Of a stretch of DNA of 64,000 bases, positions 23,501 through 39,700 are shown piece by piece. The notes below the pieces were generated by a model, which was not told the DNA's origin, made no database searches, and saw only the letters and a program-made list of their open reading frames with translations. Origin of the DNA: Hofstenia miamia (lineage: Eukaryota; Xenacoelomorpha; Acoela); assembly GCA_004352715.1 (NCBI GenBank), contig SCFE01000097.1, positions 1,626,729-1,690,728 of the forward strand, given 5' to 3'. The position numbers and the translations under genes were made by a program. Every line of letters starts with the position of its first letter. Positions within the stretch are counted from its first letter, which is position 1.

Positions 23501-26500
23501 AACATCCAGTACAGTAAGTAGCAAGCTAAAAGATGCCGGTGCGGGAAGTGGATTATAAATATTCCAGATACAATCTGGTCTCAGTATACTAAATTAGAAC
23601 TTGAAATCTAGAAACACGTAAAGTTTGATAGAGTATAGAAATTAGCTTAGTGAAAAGCAATGAAATTCAAAGGTGGAACTACAAAAAAGAAACCTTTTTA
23701 GCACAAAAATGAAATGGCAAATATTGATAATGTTGCGTTTTGGAAACAACTGATACGATGAATCAAGAATATGAGAATATTAAAACTTAAAACTTGTACC
23801 GGGTACGACATTTACCAGACAGAATAACACCAATGTTTAGTTAAAAATTGACACGAAAGAGCAATATTTAGATCGGAAATGAAAATGTACTAGAAAATGA
23901 AATTGAAAGCATACTGGAAAACTGATAATCCGGAAACAGGCATGTGAAGTGAAAGTGCAAAAATCAAACCTCTCTGACCGTAAAGGTGAACGTCGTTGCA
24001 CAGGCTTCAATATATCCGGTAACCGATTGGAAATTCGGTAATGTTCAGCTTCTTCAAAGGCGACGTAGTCGATTTCAACCAACCCGGTTTCAAAGTCAGT
24101 CCGTAGGGCGGTACGTGCATCAGAGCAGCTCATCTCTGACACATTTCGACCACCGATGGCCATTATGAAGTCATTACTTCGCAGTCTACCATCTGAGTGG
24201 ACTAAGCCATTCTTAAGCACGGTGCCAACTACGACATCATTTCCATGAATGTCACGGGTGAGAGACATTCCCAGTACACCCTCATGAACATTCCTAATGA
24301 TGCAATGGCGCCACAAAGATTTCGGGAGATCTGCGGCTGACAGCGCATCTCGGACCTATAAAACAATTTAAAACAAATACTTGAAAACCTTTTCAAATTA
24401 TTGGATGATTTTGAATCGAGATATCAACCATTCATGCATGATTTTGCTGAATAAATAATTTCACGATACCATACAATCATTATTAAAAGTAAGTATTTTG
24501 ATCGTATGTATATTCTGATAAGACGTTTGGCAAATAATTATTCAATTAATCATAACTTTAACACTCTATGAAGTCTATGCAAAACTAAATGCTTGAATTT
24601 TTAAAAAGGCTCTTGGATTTTCAATAAACAATATCGGTTTGTGCTTTTAACGGAAACTTTTTGAAATATACTTAATATTTCTACAATACAGCAAATGATA
24701 CTATTGTGATGTATATAAAGGGCTTGACTTAATTGCATGGCCATAGCACGCCACTCCTGGCATTTGGTAGCATGTTTTCTTGAAAGCGCTCCAACCATTT
24801 TCAAGAAGCCTGCAGTGTGTTTTCATGGGAGTGCGCGACCATGCTGTGATAATTGAGGATTAAGGGTTTAATTTCAGAATGATAATTTTCCACTCTGAAA
24901 CTTGGACCGATTTCGTGAAAACACAAAGTTTGTTGCTGTGGTAACAGAATAGAATTTTGGCCGTAGCGCACTCGTGAAAATGTACTATTAAATTTGCACA
25001 TATTACACCTGTTCCTATGCTGAGATGAATTTCCTTTATGTCTCTTCCAGAAAAAACAATGTTAAGAGCAACTTGTTGATAACAAACCACATTCACATAA
25101 TTTTCTTTTCAAATAACATTAATCGTAATATTTCTGAAGGTAAAGGGGTGTTTGGAAATGCGTTATTGAATATTTTTAAGAACAACGATAGCAATTAGTG
25201 AAAAACGTATTACAGAAGCGTAAATTTTGGGAAGAAAATTGGCTCTTCTTTCCGCGGGTCACGGACGGGACCGTACAATTTTGGGCGGTTTTACCCTTAA
25301 ACCTAACTATGGAGAGGTTCGACTGCACATGCTATATAAAATCATTGCTCTAAATATTAATACTACTAAAAGTGAGCAAACATTACTGGTCAAAATAGTG
25401 TCAAAATAGTCTCAAAAAGTTATATACAGGGTGACACAAAAAACCGTTCAGCACTTAAGCATGAATAACTTGGAATATTTGATGAATTCCTTACTTAGTT
25501 TTCAGATTTAAAAAGATTAGTCAATGTTGTACAAGTTTTTCAAGTTTCAACTTCAAGATGCCATTTACTACAGAACAAAAAGCATTTAGAGATGGGGCCT
25601 ATTTTTGGCTAAATTCCTATCCACGCTGCCCAATGGCAACTCAAAAAACGGTTTGGATGTCATGAATTACACTACGTGAAGTGTATTGCATGAGTAGCCA
25701 TCTCTAAACATAACTTCATTTGCCCATTCTGGTTCAAGGACAACAACGAGCAGTCTGTGACAATCAACACTGAGCGATATATCCAGGTGCTTGCCAAATT
25801 CTGGACAGCACTTAGTCAACAAAGGCGTGTCGTCAGGAACCTCCAGTGGTTCCAGCAAGATGTAGAAACAATAAATTGAAATTTAATAGGAATAGACTTG
25901 AACCTATAAAACTATAAAACGATCAATTCTTGTAGGACTAATAGGAATTGAAGATAGAAAATTAGTTGCGTGAAATTGATTGTAAATATAAAACAAGAAC
26001 TTAAAAAGTAAGTATAAATAAACTAAATCTTAAACTACAATCTTAGCAATTTAAATTATAGCTACGTAGGAACTTGAAAGAGCTAAGAATACACACTATA
26101 TTTCTAAAATGAGGAGAATTATTGTTTACCATTAAAGGTGGAACTTGATCAGATGCCTCCGATTCGAAGTTATCTTCATTATCACTATCCTTAGGTTCTG
26201 TAACTGAATCTTCTGGTGGCCCATCATTAAAACTGGCATTAAGAACTCGTGACTAAACAATATTGCTACTAACTGTTTGTAATTTATATAATAAGAAGAA
26301 TGATAATCCAATAAGACTTCAAGTTCATGCATTGATCTTTATCAAAAAACTCTTATTTGTGAAAATTGTTAAATAAGCAAAGTTTTGGTAGTAAAAATTC
26401 GATAAACCTGAGAATAAATTTTTAGATATGAATAATATCAATATAAAAACCTTAATAAAATAAATAACAAACCTTCTTTTGGGTAATTGGTTCAAAATCG

Positions 26501-29500
26501 ATTAAAGGCGTTGGTGAAACTTCGGGCTCTTCACTTTCAATTGTAGTGGATGTCGTATTTGGAGTTTCTAATGTCAAAAAAATTAGAATTGTGCAAAGTA
26601 AGTTTTTTAGGATACTAAAAATATTTTTAAATCTGATTTAATGATATAAAAAATAATTGTAAGGCTCTGAAGCAAAAACAATTAAAACCACTAACGAATC
26701 GTTGATTTGAGAACGAGTGCAGAAGATTGCGGTTCCTTGATCAATGGCTGTTTATCAAAATGCAAATCGTCAACACTTTCGAAACTCGATGTTTTTTTCA
26801 CAGTTCTATCTTCTAAAATATTTCGAAATCTTCAAATCGTCAAATACGATGAAAATATTATTCTATACAGTTGTTAATATCATGCTATGTCGACGCCAAA
26901 AATTATATAAAAGACGATTGTGAGAAAATTTAAATTTTGCCACAAGCACATAAAAACACGGATTTATAAAATAAAATACCAAGTTGTAAGTCGGCCATTT
27001 GTGCAAGATTCTTAGAGGATGATCTGGTAGCAACTGCGTCTACTTCATCATGATTCCAGCCAGATGCCAATCTAATCAGAGACCGAATGCCCAAAATGAC
27101 TGGTCCGGGTGGAGTAGACTGAACAATGGTCACCTACAGAAGTACATTTCGAGTTTATATTGAAAAAGTATCAAGTAAACATCTAACAATTTGCAATACT
27201 GAACAAAATAATCAATAAAAAGCCAATTTTCAGTTTTTAAATTGTATTTGCTGAAAATATTGGTCTTAGTTAATCAGAAATTAGTTTTGAAACTGAAGTA
27301 AAAAACCTTTGGAAATGTCAGTAATAACCATAAGAGTTTCAATAGATGTAGAACTAAAGCGCCCCAAATATCATAAGATTAAAAAAATTTAGAAAAATAT
27401 AACTTTTGAATGAATATTAATTGGTATTTGAATGGCATGATTTCAAATTTGTAGATAACTAAAATTGCCTGACTACTAAATTTCAGCAGCAAATTTTACT
27501 ACACAATCAATTAAAAATTATTGGGTGCTTAAAAGCTAGGAACATTTAAGATGTCATATGTAAATTAATTTCTATTTGTAATCGATATTAATGTTGTGTA
27601 AACTAGAATCAGAATACGATCAAGTGGGAAGAGGTAGCATTTTCCAAAATACTGCTTTGGACACATAGATTTTAAAAAAAGTCGTAACATTGTAGGCCTT
27701 TGGTTCTTAAACTGGGGACCGCATTCTTATAGGGGACCATTTAGCACTTTCTATAGGACCGCGAGCTGTTGATTTTTTTGCATAATTCTTTTCAACTTGA
27801 TTAGTTACTGTTGATATTTCATGATATTTATAACATAACTTTTTATATAGCATTTAAACAATTAAAATTATATTTTAGGTTACCAAAGAATCCAAAGAAA
27901 ATAAGGAAATATAACGAGTCATATTTAAAACTTGGATTTACTGTAACTACTGACAATGGTGTAACTAAACTTCAATGTGTGTTGTGTAACCAAGTGTTAA
28001 CTGCAACATCACTTAAGCCCAGAAAATTGTCGCGACATCTGCAAAGCAAGCATGCTGCTTTTGAGCATAAAGATTTAAAATTTTTTCAAACGCAAAGAAG
28101 CACAGTTATTGAGCATCCGACTTGATAGTTCAGGAGACTTTGGAAAGAATGTATCTGCTGGTTTAGAAGTGTCATATGAAATAGCTAGAAAGATCGCGCA
28201 ATTCAAAAACCTCACAATATTGGTGAGCAACTCATTCTTCCATGTTGCATAGAACTCGTAAAAAAATTGTTTGGTAATGATGAAATAGATAAATTATAAT
28301 ATGTTTCGTTATCAAATGATACAGTGCGAAGAAGAATTGAAGAAATGTCAGAGAACATTTTCTCTCAAACAATTGATAAAATTCATTCATCACCATTCAA
28401 GCTTTTTGCAATACAAAGACAATTTGGTTCAAGAGTATGCTAGAATTAGCACCACAAGAATGCGTCTTTCGTCGCATCAATTACGAGTTGAAACAGGTCG
28501 ATGGTCGAGGTAGGAGAGGCCTGAAAGAGTGTGCACTTGCGACAACTCGTCTGTCCAGGACGAATTCCACGTAATTTTCCGGTGCCCAAAGACCCAACTA
28601 GTTACCCAACAGTTGCGTAATTCAACCTCTAAACTTGGATCCCTTTTTGATAATTTTCCCTCCCATGTCTTTTCAACAGCTATTCACAATGCACTAAAAG
28701 CCTTTGATGCATAATTTCGAATTAGTACAACACATAATGGACCATTAGATCTTACTTTTGTAAATTATATATATATTTACATAATTTTTGTTCTGGAGAT
28801 GCGTGCGTTGAATTTTTTTTGTTTTAATGATCAATAAACCTATCTATCTATCTATCTACGAAACAAAATATTGCAAATATTGCACAACTATGTGTTTATG
28901 TGAGATATATCAAGGATGATAAATTTGTTGATGATTTTCAACAAGATACGTGCTTTCTTTGAAATTCACTTGCTGTCATGAGACAACTTATGTGGAGTGT
29001 GCACTGATGGTGCTACCTCAATGTTAGGATGTCGGTCTAGTTTTCAAACTTTGATTAAACAAGAATCTCCTGAAATTATTAGTACTCACTGTACAATTCA
29101 TCGACAAGCTTTAATGGTCAAAACAATGCCTACAATGCTTAAATTAGTTATGGATGAATTTGTAAAATCTCATGCATTGAACAGTCGATCATTTACTCAG
29201 TTATGCAAAGGAAATGATGCTGAATTTGAAACGCTGCTACTGTATAGTAATGTACGATGGTTGTCAAGGGGAAAAGCCTTAAAAAGAGTGTTCACATTGC
29301 GTTCAAGAATATATGAATTTTTAACAGAAAAGCCAGACATGCAAAAAAAATTGGTGACAAAAAGTGGCTCATGTGCTTGGCTTTCATGGTTGATGTCTTT
29401 GATGCTGTGAACGTAGTCAATATCTCACTACAAGGCAAACATGTCACAGTAATGTATTGTTATAAAAAAATGAAAGCCTTTGCTATGAAATTGGAATTGT

Positions 29501-30723
29501 GGAAATCAAAATTAAATAATAATAATTTTGCACCTTTCTTTGTTCTAAACACATATCTGCAATAATACCATATGTGCGTCTTGCACTAGAGGAAGACATT
29601 GCTCACATGAGTAAGGAGTTTGATCGTTACTTCCCCGATAATGACTTTGCAAGAATTCAAGGAATTATCAAGGATCCAGTTTCTTTTAATGTGCATAATT
29701 TACCTCAGAAAATTATGCTATTAAAGAGCAGTTCATTGAAATGCTCAATGAAAGCAATGCAATTTCCACTTTTAAAAGTAAAACTGCATCTGAATTTTGG
29801 ATTTCAATAGCTGGCTCTTATCCAGCATTATCAAAGTGTATTTTAAAATATTCGATGCCATTCACCATAACGCGGGAGTGTGAAGCAGCATTTTCTTCTT
29901 TAGTACATATAAAAACTAAACCGAGAAACAAACTAATGGTGAAGCATAATATGCGATTGGCGTTATCGATAATTGACCCGGATATAAATGCCTTATGTCA
30001 GAAAAAGCAAATACATCCATCTCATTAACGATTAACAAGATTGATTATATTTTGTTTTACATTCTTTGTTGTGTTTAAACGTTGCTTGTAAAAATATATT
30101 TGTATTTGTCTTATCTAATATATTTTGACATGGATTGTTAGGGGACCATCTAAATAATACAAATTCTAATAAGGACCAATTAGCAATTAATTTTTAAAAG
30201 TTTGAGAACCACGGTTGTAGGCAGTTGATATTGTTAGATTCCTTTGCTTTAAGAAATGGCTTAAGCACGTAGTTTACTGCCTATGATAAAAACCTGGCCA
30301 AAATCGGACATATTCCGCTGAAATCGGAATTTTTGATATGGCCGGAAGCGGACCTCATTTTCACTGGTAAGAACTGCCAATATTGACCTGAAAATAATAT
30401 CAGATATTGAACAACGCCCAAATTTTTAATTTTTTGAAAATGTAAAAATTAGTTCCAAAACACATTCATAACTGTTGAAATGGCAATAAATACAATTTTT
30501 TCAACAATATTTTTCATTTGTTTCATTTTTTATATTTTTTTTGAGAATTGCTTCCCTTGAGCCCAAATTTGGTGCGTAGATATTAAATGAACCCTAAACC
30601 TATCACGCATACTCAAATTGTCATTTTTTGACGTTAACCGGCCCAACTGCATGCGGGTGCTAAGTATGGGGAAAGTCGTTGGTAGCGGGCGCTCATTATA
30701 AAACCCAGAGTACTTAGCGCCCG

Positions 30724-30759
<36 letters not shown>

Positions 30760-33700
30760 NNNNNNNNNNNNNNNNNNNNNNNNNNNNNNNNNNNNNNNNN
30801 NNNNNNNNNNNNNNNNNNNNNNNNNNNNNNNNNNNNNNNTGTATATATATATATATATATATATGTATACCAACATAACAAGAAATATAACTGCATTGCG
30901 GATAATAGTTGACTTACCCTCGTATATATATATATATATATATATGTAACATAAAAAGTTGCACTTTTTTGGCATTCATAAAAGCTCTGCGAAAACCTCA
31001 TTAGCTTTAAAGTTGGTAAACAAACTTTATATTATTATTCAAATGATAGTTGGTAAGCGTCGCTTTCTAGAATTTAATGACACCATCAATGATTAGGTAA
31101 TACACTATAATATACTTTTTATATACCAACTACAAAATTGAAAGATAGAATTCAGTTTTCATACGGATGAAAAATTTGATCATTTAATGTGACATTATAT
31201 TTATGATAATAATAGTCCTATGTGTATAGACAAGGCTCAAGATTCGAAATCCAACTCGACTCGCCTCGAATAAAAAATATCGCGAATCACAGGGCCCTAT
31301 GTAATACATTCACTTCTTTACGTGTTTTTAAAAGATTTGAGCGGTGAATTACGGTGTTTAGGTGTTTATATTATAGTTTGTTGCGCGGTATTGTTGCGGG
31401 AGATTGTTGCGCTAATTTTGCTTCGCCGCACAGGGGTGTAATATGACAATAATTGGAAATCTTTTAACAATATTCTACCGAAATATATCATTCCCAAAAC
31501 AAATTTCAACAGACGAACTTGTTTTGTTAACCTGTTAACAACCCAATACAAGCAGAGAAAAGAAACCAAATAACTACACTGACGCCGACAAGTTTGAACT
31601 CTTTAGTTTTATTAAACGAATGAGTAAACGCAAAACTCATAAGTAGCATTGGAACGACTACCAAACTCATGCGAGATGCTATGCTGCTAATCAATGAAAT
31701 TTACTCAATGGCAAAATTCAATACGCTAATATAACCTGTTCGATGAAAAATCTTGAATAATCCCAAACAAACAAATATTTTCAAGCATATTAAAATAATA
31801 TTTTAGAAAACTAAACAAGACAGATTAAGCAAACATACCGCTTGCTGTAAAGAGGAAACGGGCTTATTTTGAACAGCGACAAGGCGATCGAAAGGCCTGA
31901 TCTTATTGGTTTTATTTGCAGCGCCTCCATTCACCAAACTTCGTATGACAATGGCTGTACTGTCATCATCCATCAAATAGTCAAGAAGAGTAAGTCCAAG
32001 GCCATTCTAAATAATTCTCAATAAGATAAATTAGAAAAAATACCATTGTGAATTACTTCGAAACACTGGAAAATATTAAGTAAATTGTGAGAAATAAGCT
32101 GAATTCAATGACATTCATTTCAATATGCAGCAGCAATTTTTGAAAATATAAAATATGTGTATTAAATATGCAAAACACAATACCTGCGGATCCTTCATCA
32201 CTGTGACATCTTGAACCTCTTTGCTCCATAATGGTGAATCGAAATCATGATTGACACGCCGTTGCATGTCCGGTGAGCTTGCGGTAAATGAAGGCGATCG
32301 ACTGAGGAAGACATCTTGAATGCGCTCATCCGTAATCAAGGGGTTTTGCAGCAAATCAGGTAATTTTTGCGTAGGTCTGCCAACAGCAACGACCACTCGC
32401 GATGGAAGCTGTCCAAGAAGCTTGATCACATCAGTATGATGTAGACCATAAATACGCTGGCCATTCATTTCTAACAATTCATCACCAGACTGAAATTTTC
32501 CTAAAAATTAGAAAAATAATATGAAACTTCAAATAAAAGCGCGTTACGTCGACGTAAATGAATTTCAAATACTCGATTGATTTGTTTTGTATGCGTATAA
32601 TCAAATATACTACCTGTCATTTCCACAGGACCAGCAATTGTTCGGATAAAGTGCCTGGGGAAACCCTCCTCACCCGTTCTGGTTTCTAAACTAACTCCTA
32701 ATCCTGAACCAGGTTCTCGCTCAACTGGACATGAGATGATAGTGGTGTTAGTGTGTGGAGGAAAACGAACGCTCCATCGATTAGCAATGTCATCTGGATG
32801 GAGTGAACGAAGAAGATCAATACGAGCAACAGATGCATCCTGCAGTAATGCTACAGCCTCACTACCTAAAACAAATTTACAACTAGATGAGCTGTGGAAG
32901 AAATGAGAAAACTCCACAGCAAATTCGAAAACTTCTGGCCAATAAACTAATATAATGAATTTAGACAAGTTCACAGGATAATTATTATTTTTAATATATA
33001 GTTTTAAGAAATGACTTAAAAATTTTAAAATCGAAAGAAGTTTTTGCAGCATAAATAGTTAATTGTCACTGGAGGGTCAAATAATTTGCTGCAATATGTC
33101 TCTAAATTAAATAAAATTGCTGTAGCATTGGAAAGTTGTCCTCAAATTTGATATCTTAATTTATTAAAATTTAATGCGTCGTTTAATTTGACCCTAAATT
33201 TGGGCAATTTGCAACTCTGTCCGACTCATTCAAAAATAGATACAGTAATAACAGCAAACGGTTACATAACAGACGAAAATTTAAGGGTGAAATAAACGGA
33301 AAAATTTTCAACAATTTCAATACTTTTTTAATAAATAAATGATTTCAAAATACACTGATTATAAATGTATTCGAGTTTAATGCCTTCATAAGTAAAAATA
33401 CTCTTAACAACTACTTAGAAATGTTTAAATTAATCCAATATACCTGTAGTAACTCGACTGTCATTGATTTGAAGAATTCGATCTTTTGGGAAGAGAATGC
33501 CACTAGATGCTCCATTTTCTAAAACACTTTCTACCAAAAGATTCCCATTTTCGTTAGCCAATAAACCAAACCCAAAACCTTCACGTTTGTAGACTTCAAC
33601 TCGCAAGCGCTCAGTCCACTCATCACTGGCCTGCATTGATTCCGGAAGAAAATCCTTAACAAAATGTCGTCAGGTAGTTAATGGTTATCTTAGTGAACAT

Positions 33701-36700
33701 CAAGATTTAAATGGGAGTTCCTCAAAGCAAAAACGCTTCAGAATAGCATATACCATTTAGTTGTTAAGCCATATTTAGAAGAAACAAGACTAGATTAAAT
33801 ATTTGCTATACAAGGGGAAAATATACATACCTTTGCAAATACACATTCAGCTCGGTTGTGTTTAGCAATTAAGCTTTCAGCAGACGAAAGTGATGTGATT
33901 GGATTGGTGGCAAGTACAAGTAGTTGATCTCCTACTTCGATGCCATCAGCAGTTGCAGACAGATTGTCATTTGACAATTTGCTTACGTATACCTAAACGC
34001 ATTTTAATTAAACGCATTAAAAAAGCATCCAATTACTGCAAATGTTCATACTAAATATGCACCAATTAGTAAATGACAAAAATCTAATCAGTAGTGCATT
34101 GAATAATCCATCAATAACACTAATTGGCATTGAAAATACCTCATAGGCAAATAGCATATCATTTGAAAGTTCTTTTTATACTGATTTCAATGGTATGGCA
34201 CACAATGCACGCTTAGCTAGAACTATGCTCTTGTAACTAAATTACTTCTTGTTGTTTACTACAACAGGTGGTTAAATAAAACTCAGTCCTATTTAAAATG
34301 TTTATTTTGATTATAGTATTTTCATATCATAAAGTTTGTTGCATTAAAAGTAAAAAAGACATTACAAAGTATATATTTTTATGGTAAAATAAGTGACAAA
34401 TTTTAAGTAGCACAGCAGAGAATGTTCACTTTGTGATTTGAGCTGAGCATGACTCATTTGATTAAAACAATGAATCACTCATTCACATGTTATGTGCTTA
34501 AACTTGGTACAATGGAAACAACAATATTGACATGTAGGGAGAACAGAACCATTTCCCATATAAGGCAGATATTCAAATATATTAACACATCATGTAACGC
34601 AGAAACATGCAAAATATCCATTACACACCATGCCTTTGTTGGCATTCACGAGCTTGCTGAAGACATCGGCTCTGGTACATCAATTTAGGTATGTAATGAC
34701 TGCAGTTCTATTCCGAATTGCGTAAAGGATAGAATTCTAGGTGATGAAATCAAACTTAAGGAAATAGCAAGTAGACTATCTGACATGGAAAACAAATTAA
34801 CTTCTCTAAGTTAGTGTAGAGGTGCCCTAGGACACTTTGTACAACCAACAGTTTCTGGAATTCAACAAAGACCAAGCCGGCGGATTTCTAGCACTAATAG
34901 CAAGCATAAAGGAACCCTATCTGGCGAACTTATAGATCGCCATTGAGCAAATCGAAACAAAATAGTTGGCACTGGAGAAATAGCACAAGGTATTTAAAGT
35001 ACGAGAGTCATGATCACCGGCGTTCAAAAGCTTCCACCTCGACGGCACATATGGGTTGGAAGAATATCGAAATTACCTACTTGCGAAGATATCCGTGCTT
35101 ACACATCTACATTTGACGCAAATCTTCTATCCGTAAAGTATCTGATGCAGGTTCGAATTCTGAATCGTTCCACGATGTATTCGCCCAAGGATCAAAGGAA
35201 ATAATTGACTCGCCTGATTTTTGGCCCAATTGTGTGATTATACACCAATTTCTCCTAAATGAAGATGCAAGAACTTGGCTACATTCCTGCAGCAAGTTTA
35301 CCCTCCAATTGAAAACAAAAGAATTATAATGCTGTCTCCATATTGTTTTATAAAGTCAGAAGTCACTCAGGCTCGATAGACGTAATACTTTTTCGAATTT
35401 TATTGTGATAAATTTTCCAATGTTTATCTGCATAACCGAAAGTTGATTAAAAAGTAAAATTAGTAATAATGCCTTGTTTTTAACCAGTTACTAGATATAC
35501 CGTTTCAATCGACCTCAGAAGGTTGATACACTTCCATGGCGGTGCATTTTTGGCTATAAACAGGAATTTTGAGATTCTGTGCAGGACAGTCGAATCCAAC
35601 GTTTATCTACAGTATGATCATATTATTGCAATTATTTGTTTTTAAACAAAGTATTTTTCCTCTTTCATTGGTATAATCCACCTTATAAAAGTTGTTTCGT
35701 TGGACTATAGATAGACTTACAGCTTATCTGAAACATGCTTATGAAGCATCAATCAATTCTGATTGTATGTTTACTGTGATAGAATGAGATATTAATCTTT
35801 CTAATGTGAATTGGAAATGTTATTTTTCTACAAATTTATATAAAAATCATATCTGTAATGCTTTCCAGTCTTGGCCTCGAACAATTGATACATTTTAAAA
35901 CTACCAAATCGGATTGTTCTATTTATGTCTTACTTATTACTAATCCGAGGTTTGTTTTGGATGCTTCCGAAATCATGTACCCCTAAAAATTGAATTGAAT
36001 GCACTTCTGAGTGTAAACTGTTTAGTAATTACTTAAGTGTTTGTAACGTGAACAACGCCCTGATGTCAAGTATCATTCAATCACATCAATTTCAATTCAT
36101 TGGTAATATAGGGGTAGACACTAAGATTGAGAATTTGGTATAATTGTGCATACGATTTAGTTACTCATCGTGTTAATCGTCGGACTGCTCACAGACAATC
36201 ACTATCATTAAGGGTTTCGTCTAATACATTTCATTTGCTTGTAAAAGTTTTAGTCAGAAAATGGATTCTAGGAGGAATAATAGTGAGGAAAGTCTTGATA
36301 AAAGAGACACCATGAATTCTGTGGTACAAGTAAATCTAAAGAATGATCAATTGCTTTATGAAAGGATGCTCTTTAAGCATCATAACATTCAACCTGATTA
36401 CAAATATTTAAAATGTATATCAAGTAAAGAATTGGTAGCAGCATGTATTCGATTCGATGATTACGAGACTATTACCAGTTTAGATAAAGCAAATATTTTC
36501 AATAGCTATTTTGAAACGTCTAAAGTTAGTTGTGACGCTATCACTGATCTTAGTTTAAATTCTTCCACTGGTAATTATTCGGTAAAATTTGAGACGACCG
36601 AAATAGCTATCAAAAACGCAATTAATAAACTCAGATTAAATAAATCAAAGGGTCTTGACAAACTACGGTCAATATTATTTAAGAGTTTATCATATGATTT

Positions 36701-39700
36701 TGCATTGTCACTATTTGGACTATTCATAAAGATGAATGACGTTTTCCCTTGTATGTGGAAAAATGCTTGATTATTCCTATTTTTAAGAAAGGAAATAAGT
36801 TTTTATGTTCTGAACTACCGACCTATTGCACTTCTTAATAGTGTATAGAAAATTCTGGAAAACCTCATCTATGATGCAGATCTTAAGCAAGTCTCTAGCA
36901 TATTTCTGTCTATTCAAAATGGCTCCAGAGTAAATAGATCAAGCATTCTAAAACATCTGGCATTTGTACATGAAATTTATAACTTCGACAAGGGATTGAC
37001 ATTTCGAAATACTGCATTTAGACTGGTCTAAAGCATTTAATAAAGTTAGGGTTTTTTATGAAAATTGAATTTAGCCAAATATGGTATTTGTGGTAACCAA
37101 TTTATTGCGTCAAATAATCGAAATTGACAATAAAACTAGAGGTGTCCCACAGGGATACAACTTGAGGTCCTTATTATACATCATTTACACAATTGATTTA
37201 CCTGAAAGCATATCTTATAGTACTATATTCATGTTGCAGATGATACGAAATTTACTATCGACAACAAATAAGGTTCAAATGGACTTAAATGTGATACACG
37301 AGTGGTTTGAAGTTATAGTGTGTAACTCAATCTTGAAAAATGTCAAGGTTATTGACAAGGAAAACGATCTTGGGATTGTATCTCACGGGACTTAAATTGG
37401 GACCAACATATCGAGTCTAATATTCATAAATCAATGAAGGCGTTCTTCACTATTAAGCGTTCAACTACTTTTGCCTCCCCCCAATTAAGCTGAAAGTCTA
37501 AAAACATATGTAATCCTCATTCTTTTGTATGGATATGAAGCATCTGTTTTCAACATAACCAATATGAGGAAATTTGAACGGATACAACGCATTGCTTCGA
37601 AGTGAATTTTTTTAACAGATTTGGAATACAAAGAACGGTTGTTAAACTTGCCTATCTTAGCATTAGCCCTACTAGTCGAATATAGAAGTCTCATATTTTT
37701 TCAAAAATTCTGAATAAATATGATATCAAGTGGCATGATTTCACACGATTTGTAAGTGTAGACAGTAAAAATAACATTTATCCAGACTGATACCCGCACA
37801 CTCAAATCGGATGGTGACCTGTGGCTCATAGGCTGTGGATCAGATTGTTAACTTAGCCAACCGTATACCCCTGAAATCCAACTTGTGTCAATTACCTGGT
37901 TTAGAGTAGACTATACTAACTAGTCTGGAACTATTTTCTTGCAGAATATGATCCGAATAGTAGTTGGTCTTGGTCGTTGTAGCACTTGTCGACTAAAATC
38001 GTGTTTGCTAAACAAATATTTATAATGTTTTAATATTATGATTATATCTGTCATGTATTATGTTTCTCTCTTATAAGTTCAAAGAAAATTGTAAAGTGGT
38101 GGCATGGCGATGATGCCTTAACATGTATACTGTAGAGTTAATATAGTAATGATGATTCGCCATGTGTGATATTATGTACACAAGAATTATATGTATTGAA
38201 AGGGATGAAAATATTGAACGCATAAATACCAAAACCATTTGCAATATTACAAATGTAGGAAGAAGGAAAACAAATTTTAGAAACAGAAATGTGTATTTTT
38301 CCCTTTCCAACAATTATTTACCTAATAATGTCTCCAGATCATCAATGAATATTGGAATACCTACCAATACAAGATTAAATACAATCTCTATCGTTATATT
38401 GCTAATAGTGTAGACAAACATTGTTGACTTCCGCAATAAAAGCAATATTATGATGCAAACAACAACATCGAAAAATCATTTCGAAACATCGTTGAAATTT
38501 CTTTTGAAGAATAAAAAAAGGCTATATTGTTTAAACTTTTTCAGTTCATACAAACTGCATGTATGTATTTATATATTTGGTACTTCCATTCAACAAAAAT
38601 AAATTCTTGCGAACTGGCCCACAAATTTTGTACCCTGTCCCCCATATTCACATCTGCCACATATTGCCCTACTCTATATTCATAAACCTCAAATTGCCCC
38701 ACTAAAAAAAATCTGCTGCAAAAGCTATTTGCGATATCACTTTGCCTATATTTGCTTCATGAAAATTTTCATAACACTACATCACTGCGAAATATCTCGA
38801 TCTCTTACTCCTTAGAAGATACAGATAAATTTTTTTAAAGTCATTATTAGGTTAGTCTTCTACCTTGTAATCTATTACAAAACCAAGTAGCCCACACGTA
38901 AAATCATTTAATTATCGAAAACGATTTCCGCAAAATCTGGTTAAAAACATGCATGCAAAACAAAAGCAAACATTAACAAATATTTAACATATCGCTACAC
39001 AGGACATAGCATAACATCCCTCCCCCCTAAATTCGGGGGCTACCAAATAATTCGACAATTATTTAAGTTATAAACTCTTCCTTGTAAGTCAGTAACGAGT
39101 TGCTTTGAAATACGACGATGAACCTTGATTTTTGCCCCGTACTTAGGACCCAAAGCTGTGTCTACTGCTATTTTCTGTTGGATAAATTTCGGAGAGCGTA
39201 AATTCTTTTCTTCATTACTGAAGAACTGTGACGAATTAAGAGGCCAATCGAATTGTTGCGTAGGGTTGGATCCGTACAAAATAGTAAATGGTGGAACACC
39301 GGCATAGGAACTGCTAGATGAATTGATTTGGAATACTGCTTTCTGTAATTCATCGATCCAAGAACCAGGGGCTGAACGGAGGCGATCCTTGAGTGTTCTG
39401 TGCGTGCGTTCTAGTATTCCATTACCCATGGGATTATAGGGTGTAGTGAAAGAGCTCTTAATTTTGTGTTGGTTCAGAAGTTCTCTAAAGAGGGTGGACA
39501 AAAATTGCGTACCCCGGTCGGAGTGAACAACACGCGGCGCCCCATGGCGCCAAATCCACGACCGACAGAAAGCATCAGCGACGGCTCTAGCAGATATGCC
39601 TGTTAATGGAGTGGCTTCAAGCCACCTTGAACCGAGATCTAACATTGTCAAGATGTATCTATAACCATTTCGCGAAGTTTTCAAAGGACCAACGAGATCT

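Larger units (their letters stand above)
27698..30214 (+). mobile_element. hAT transposon with BED finger (ZBED/SCAND3-like)
   Basis: Exact 8-bp target duplication TTGTAGGC (27690-27697, 30215-30222) and short inverted ends CTTTGGTTCTTAAAC / CCGTGGTTCTCAAAC. Inside is one broken transposase gene. It lies in intron 7 of the PATJ-like gene and itself carries a LINE insertion (about 28418-28858). Confidence 0.9.

Noticed and set aside
23986-24168. 60-codon plus-strand ORF
   Set aside because: Antisense shadow of the PDZ5 exon.
25667-25858. 63-codon minus-strand ORF
   Set aside because: Antisense to the TcMar transposase fragment, which has the recognisable FQQD text on the plus strand.
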